Made by a program: the position numbers and the translations under genes. This document shows, piece by piece, positions 13,202-13,820 of a stretch of 13,820 nt of DNA. The DNA is taken from assembly GCA_946478635.1 (NCBI GenBank), contig CAMLCX010000077.1:1-13820 (forward strand), in the 5' to 3' direction. The first letter of the stretch is position 1; each line of letters opens with the position of its first letter. The notes beneath the pieces were generated by a model, which was not told the origin of the DNA, did no database searches, and saw only the letters and a program-made list of their open reading frames with translations. Source of the stretch: an uncultured Pseudomonadota bacterium. GTDB taxonomy: Bacteria; Desulfobacterota_B; Binatia; UBA9968.

Positions 13202-13820
13202 ATGGCGAAAACCGAAACCTTAAATGACCGAGTGCTCACGCGCTCATGGCTGCCTCCGTTGGACGGCGGCACTGCGCTTATGGCCGTGCTGATCGGCTTC
13301 ATGGGCTTTTATGTGCTCTACCCGCTCGCGCTGATTCTCATCAACAGTTTCAATACCGCGACCATCGCCGAACCGCCGGTGTACGGCCTCAAAGCCTGGC
13401 GCGAGGCATTCAGCGAATATGGGATCTGGCGCTCTCTCTGGAACAGCGTCAGGATCGGCATCGTTTTGCAGATCGTCGCGTTGCCCATGGGTATTTTTAT
13501 CTCCTGGCTGCTGGCGCGCACGAATATTTACTTTCCTAACGCATTGGAGTTCGGTTTTTGGATTTCCTTTTTTATGCCGGGCCTCGCCACCACGTTCGGC
13601 TGGATGCTGATGCTCGATCCGAGCACCGGGCTGATTAATTCCTGGCTGCGGCAATTGCCCTGGGTGAGCGGCCTCAACTTCGACATCTATTCATTTTGGG
13701 GAATCATTTGGGTCCATGTGGTCGGCAACGGCATTTCTACCAAGGTTATGCTGATGACACCTGCTTTTCGCCGCATGGACGCGTCCATGGAAGAGGCGAG
13801 CCGGATGTCCGGCGCCAGCG
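13202..13820 (+). CDS. ABC transporter permease, Fe3+/COG1178-like inner-membrane subunit, 3'-truncated
   Basis: ATG 13202 opens a frame that stays open to the window end (206 full codons). After a short polar N-terminus there are four hydrophobic segments at about residues 24-50, 79-105, 115-139 and 160-185. Next comes FRRMDASMEEASRMSGAS, which matches the EAA loop (EEA then G) by which binding-protein-dependent permeases contact the ATPase. The N-terminal layout (YPLALILINSF, then an external loop, then SLWNSV) is typical of the ferric/thiamine-type permeases that partner COG1840 binding proteins. This is the only permease seen beside six such SBPs, so it may serve several of them. The ribosome binding site is weak (CAGGGT). 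The C-terminus, any second permease half and the ATPase lie beyond the window. Confidence 0.88.
   Translation, partial: MAKTETLNDRVLTRSWLPPLDGGTALMAVLIGFMGFYVLYPLALILINSFNTATIAEPPVYGLKAWREAFSEYGIWRSLWNSVRIGIVLQIVALPMGIFISWLLARTNIYFPNALEFGFWISFFMPGLATTFGWMLMLDPSTGLINSWLRQLPWVSGLNFDIYSFWGIIWVHVVGNGISTKVMLMTPAFRRMDASMEEASRMSGAS

Noticed and set aside
13246..13539. Open frame inside the start of the permease
   Set aside because: It is a shifted frame over the permease gene. The frame from 13202 has membrane segments and the EAA loop and runs open to the window end, so the overlapping frame is a shadow.

Overview
The window reads as part of a chromosome of an uncultured Gram-negative bacterium: there are Sec signal peptides on periplasmic binding proteins, GC content is moderately high, and every gene lies on the + strand. 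The gene mix and the many short palindromic intergenic repeats would fit soil or subsurface lineages such as Binatota, Tectomicrobia or other deltaproteobacteria-like groups. That placement is a low-confidence inference; no rRNA, tRNA or marker gene is present to settle it.

Layout, left to right: (1) 1-582, the 3' part of a COG1840-type (AfuA/FbpA-like) ABC solute-binding protein (SBP); (2) 693-1820, a bicupin protein; (3) 1926-3083 and 3306-4445, two very similar tandem SBPs; (4) 4562-4648, the eroded C-terminal tail of a further SBP copy; (5) 4651-6099, a UbiD-family prenyl-FMN decarboxylase with all expected active-site residues; (6) 6107-7276 and 7309-8403, two more SBPs; (7) 8583-9524, an NMT1/THI5-like SBP-fold protein without a signal peptide; (8) 9639-10748, another SBP; (9) 10758-11924, a Rieske non-heme iron oxygenase alpha subunit (phthalate-dioxygenase-like); (10) 12018-13121, a second bicupin protein; (11) 13202-13820, the start of an ABC permease of the kind that partners COG1840 SBPs, cut by the window end.

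The likely theme is capture and breakdown of small, probably aromatic or carboxylated, compounds. Six diverged SBPs would supply one or a few membrane transporters, and a UbiD decarboxylase, a Rieske oxygenase and two cupins would act on the cargo. The individual families are well supported; the substrate and the joint pathway are inference. No ABC ATPase, UbiX-type flavin prenyltransferase, Rieske reductase or regulator is visible here.

Points that stand out are the SBP expansion with a paralogue-conserved CxxC motif lost in one copy; a fossil SBP tail just upstream of ubiD that also supplies its ribosome binding site; palindromic repeat elements of different families in almost every gap over 100 bases, one overlapping a stop codon and showing compensatory stem changes; and an SBP signal peptide whose N-terminus is written in dispersed low-complexity repeat DNA.
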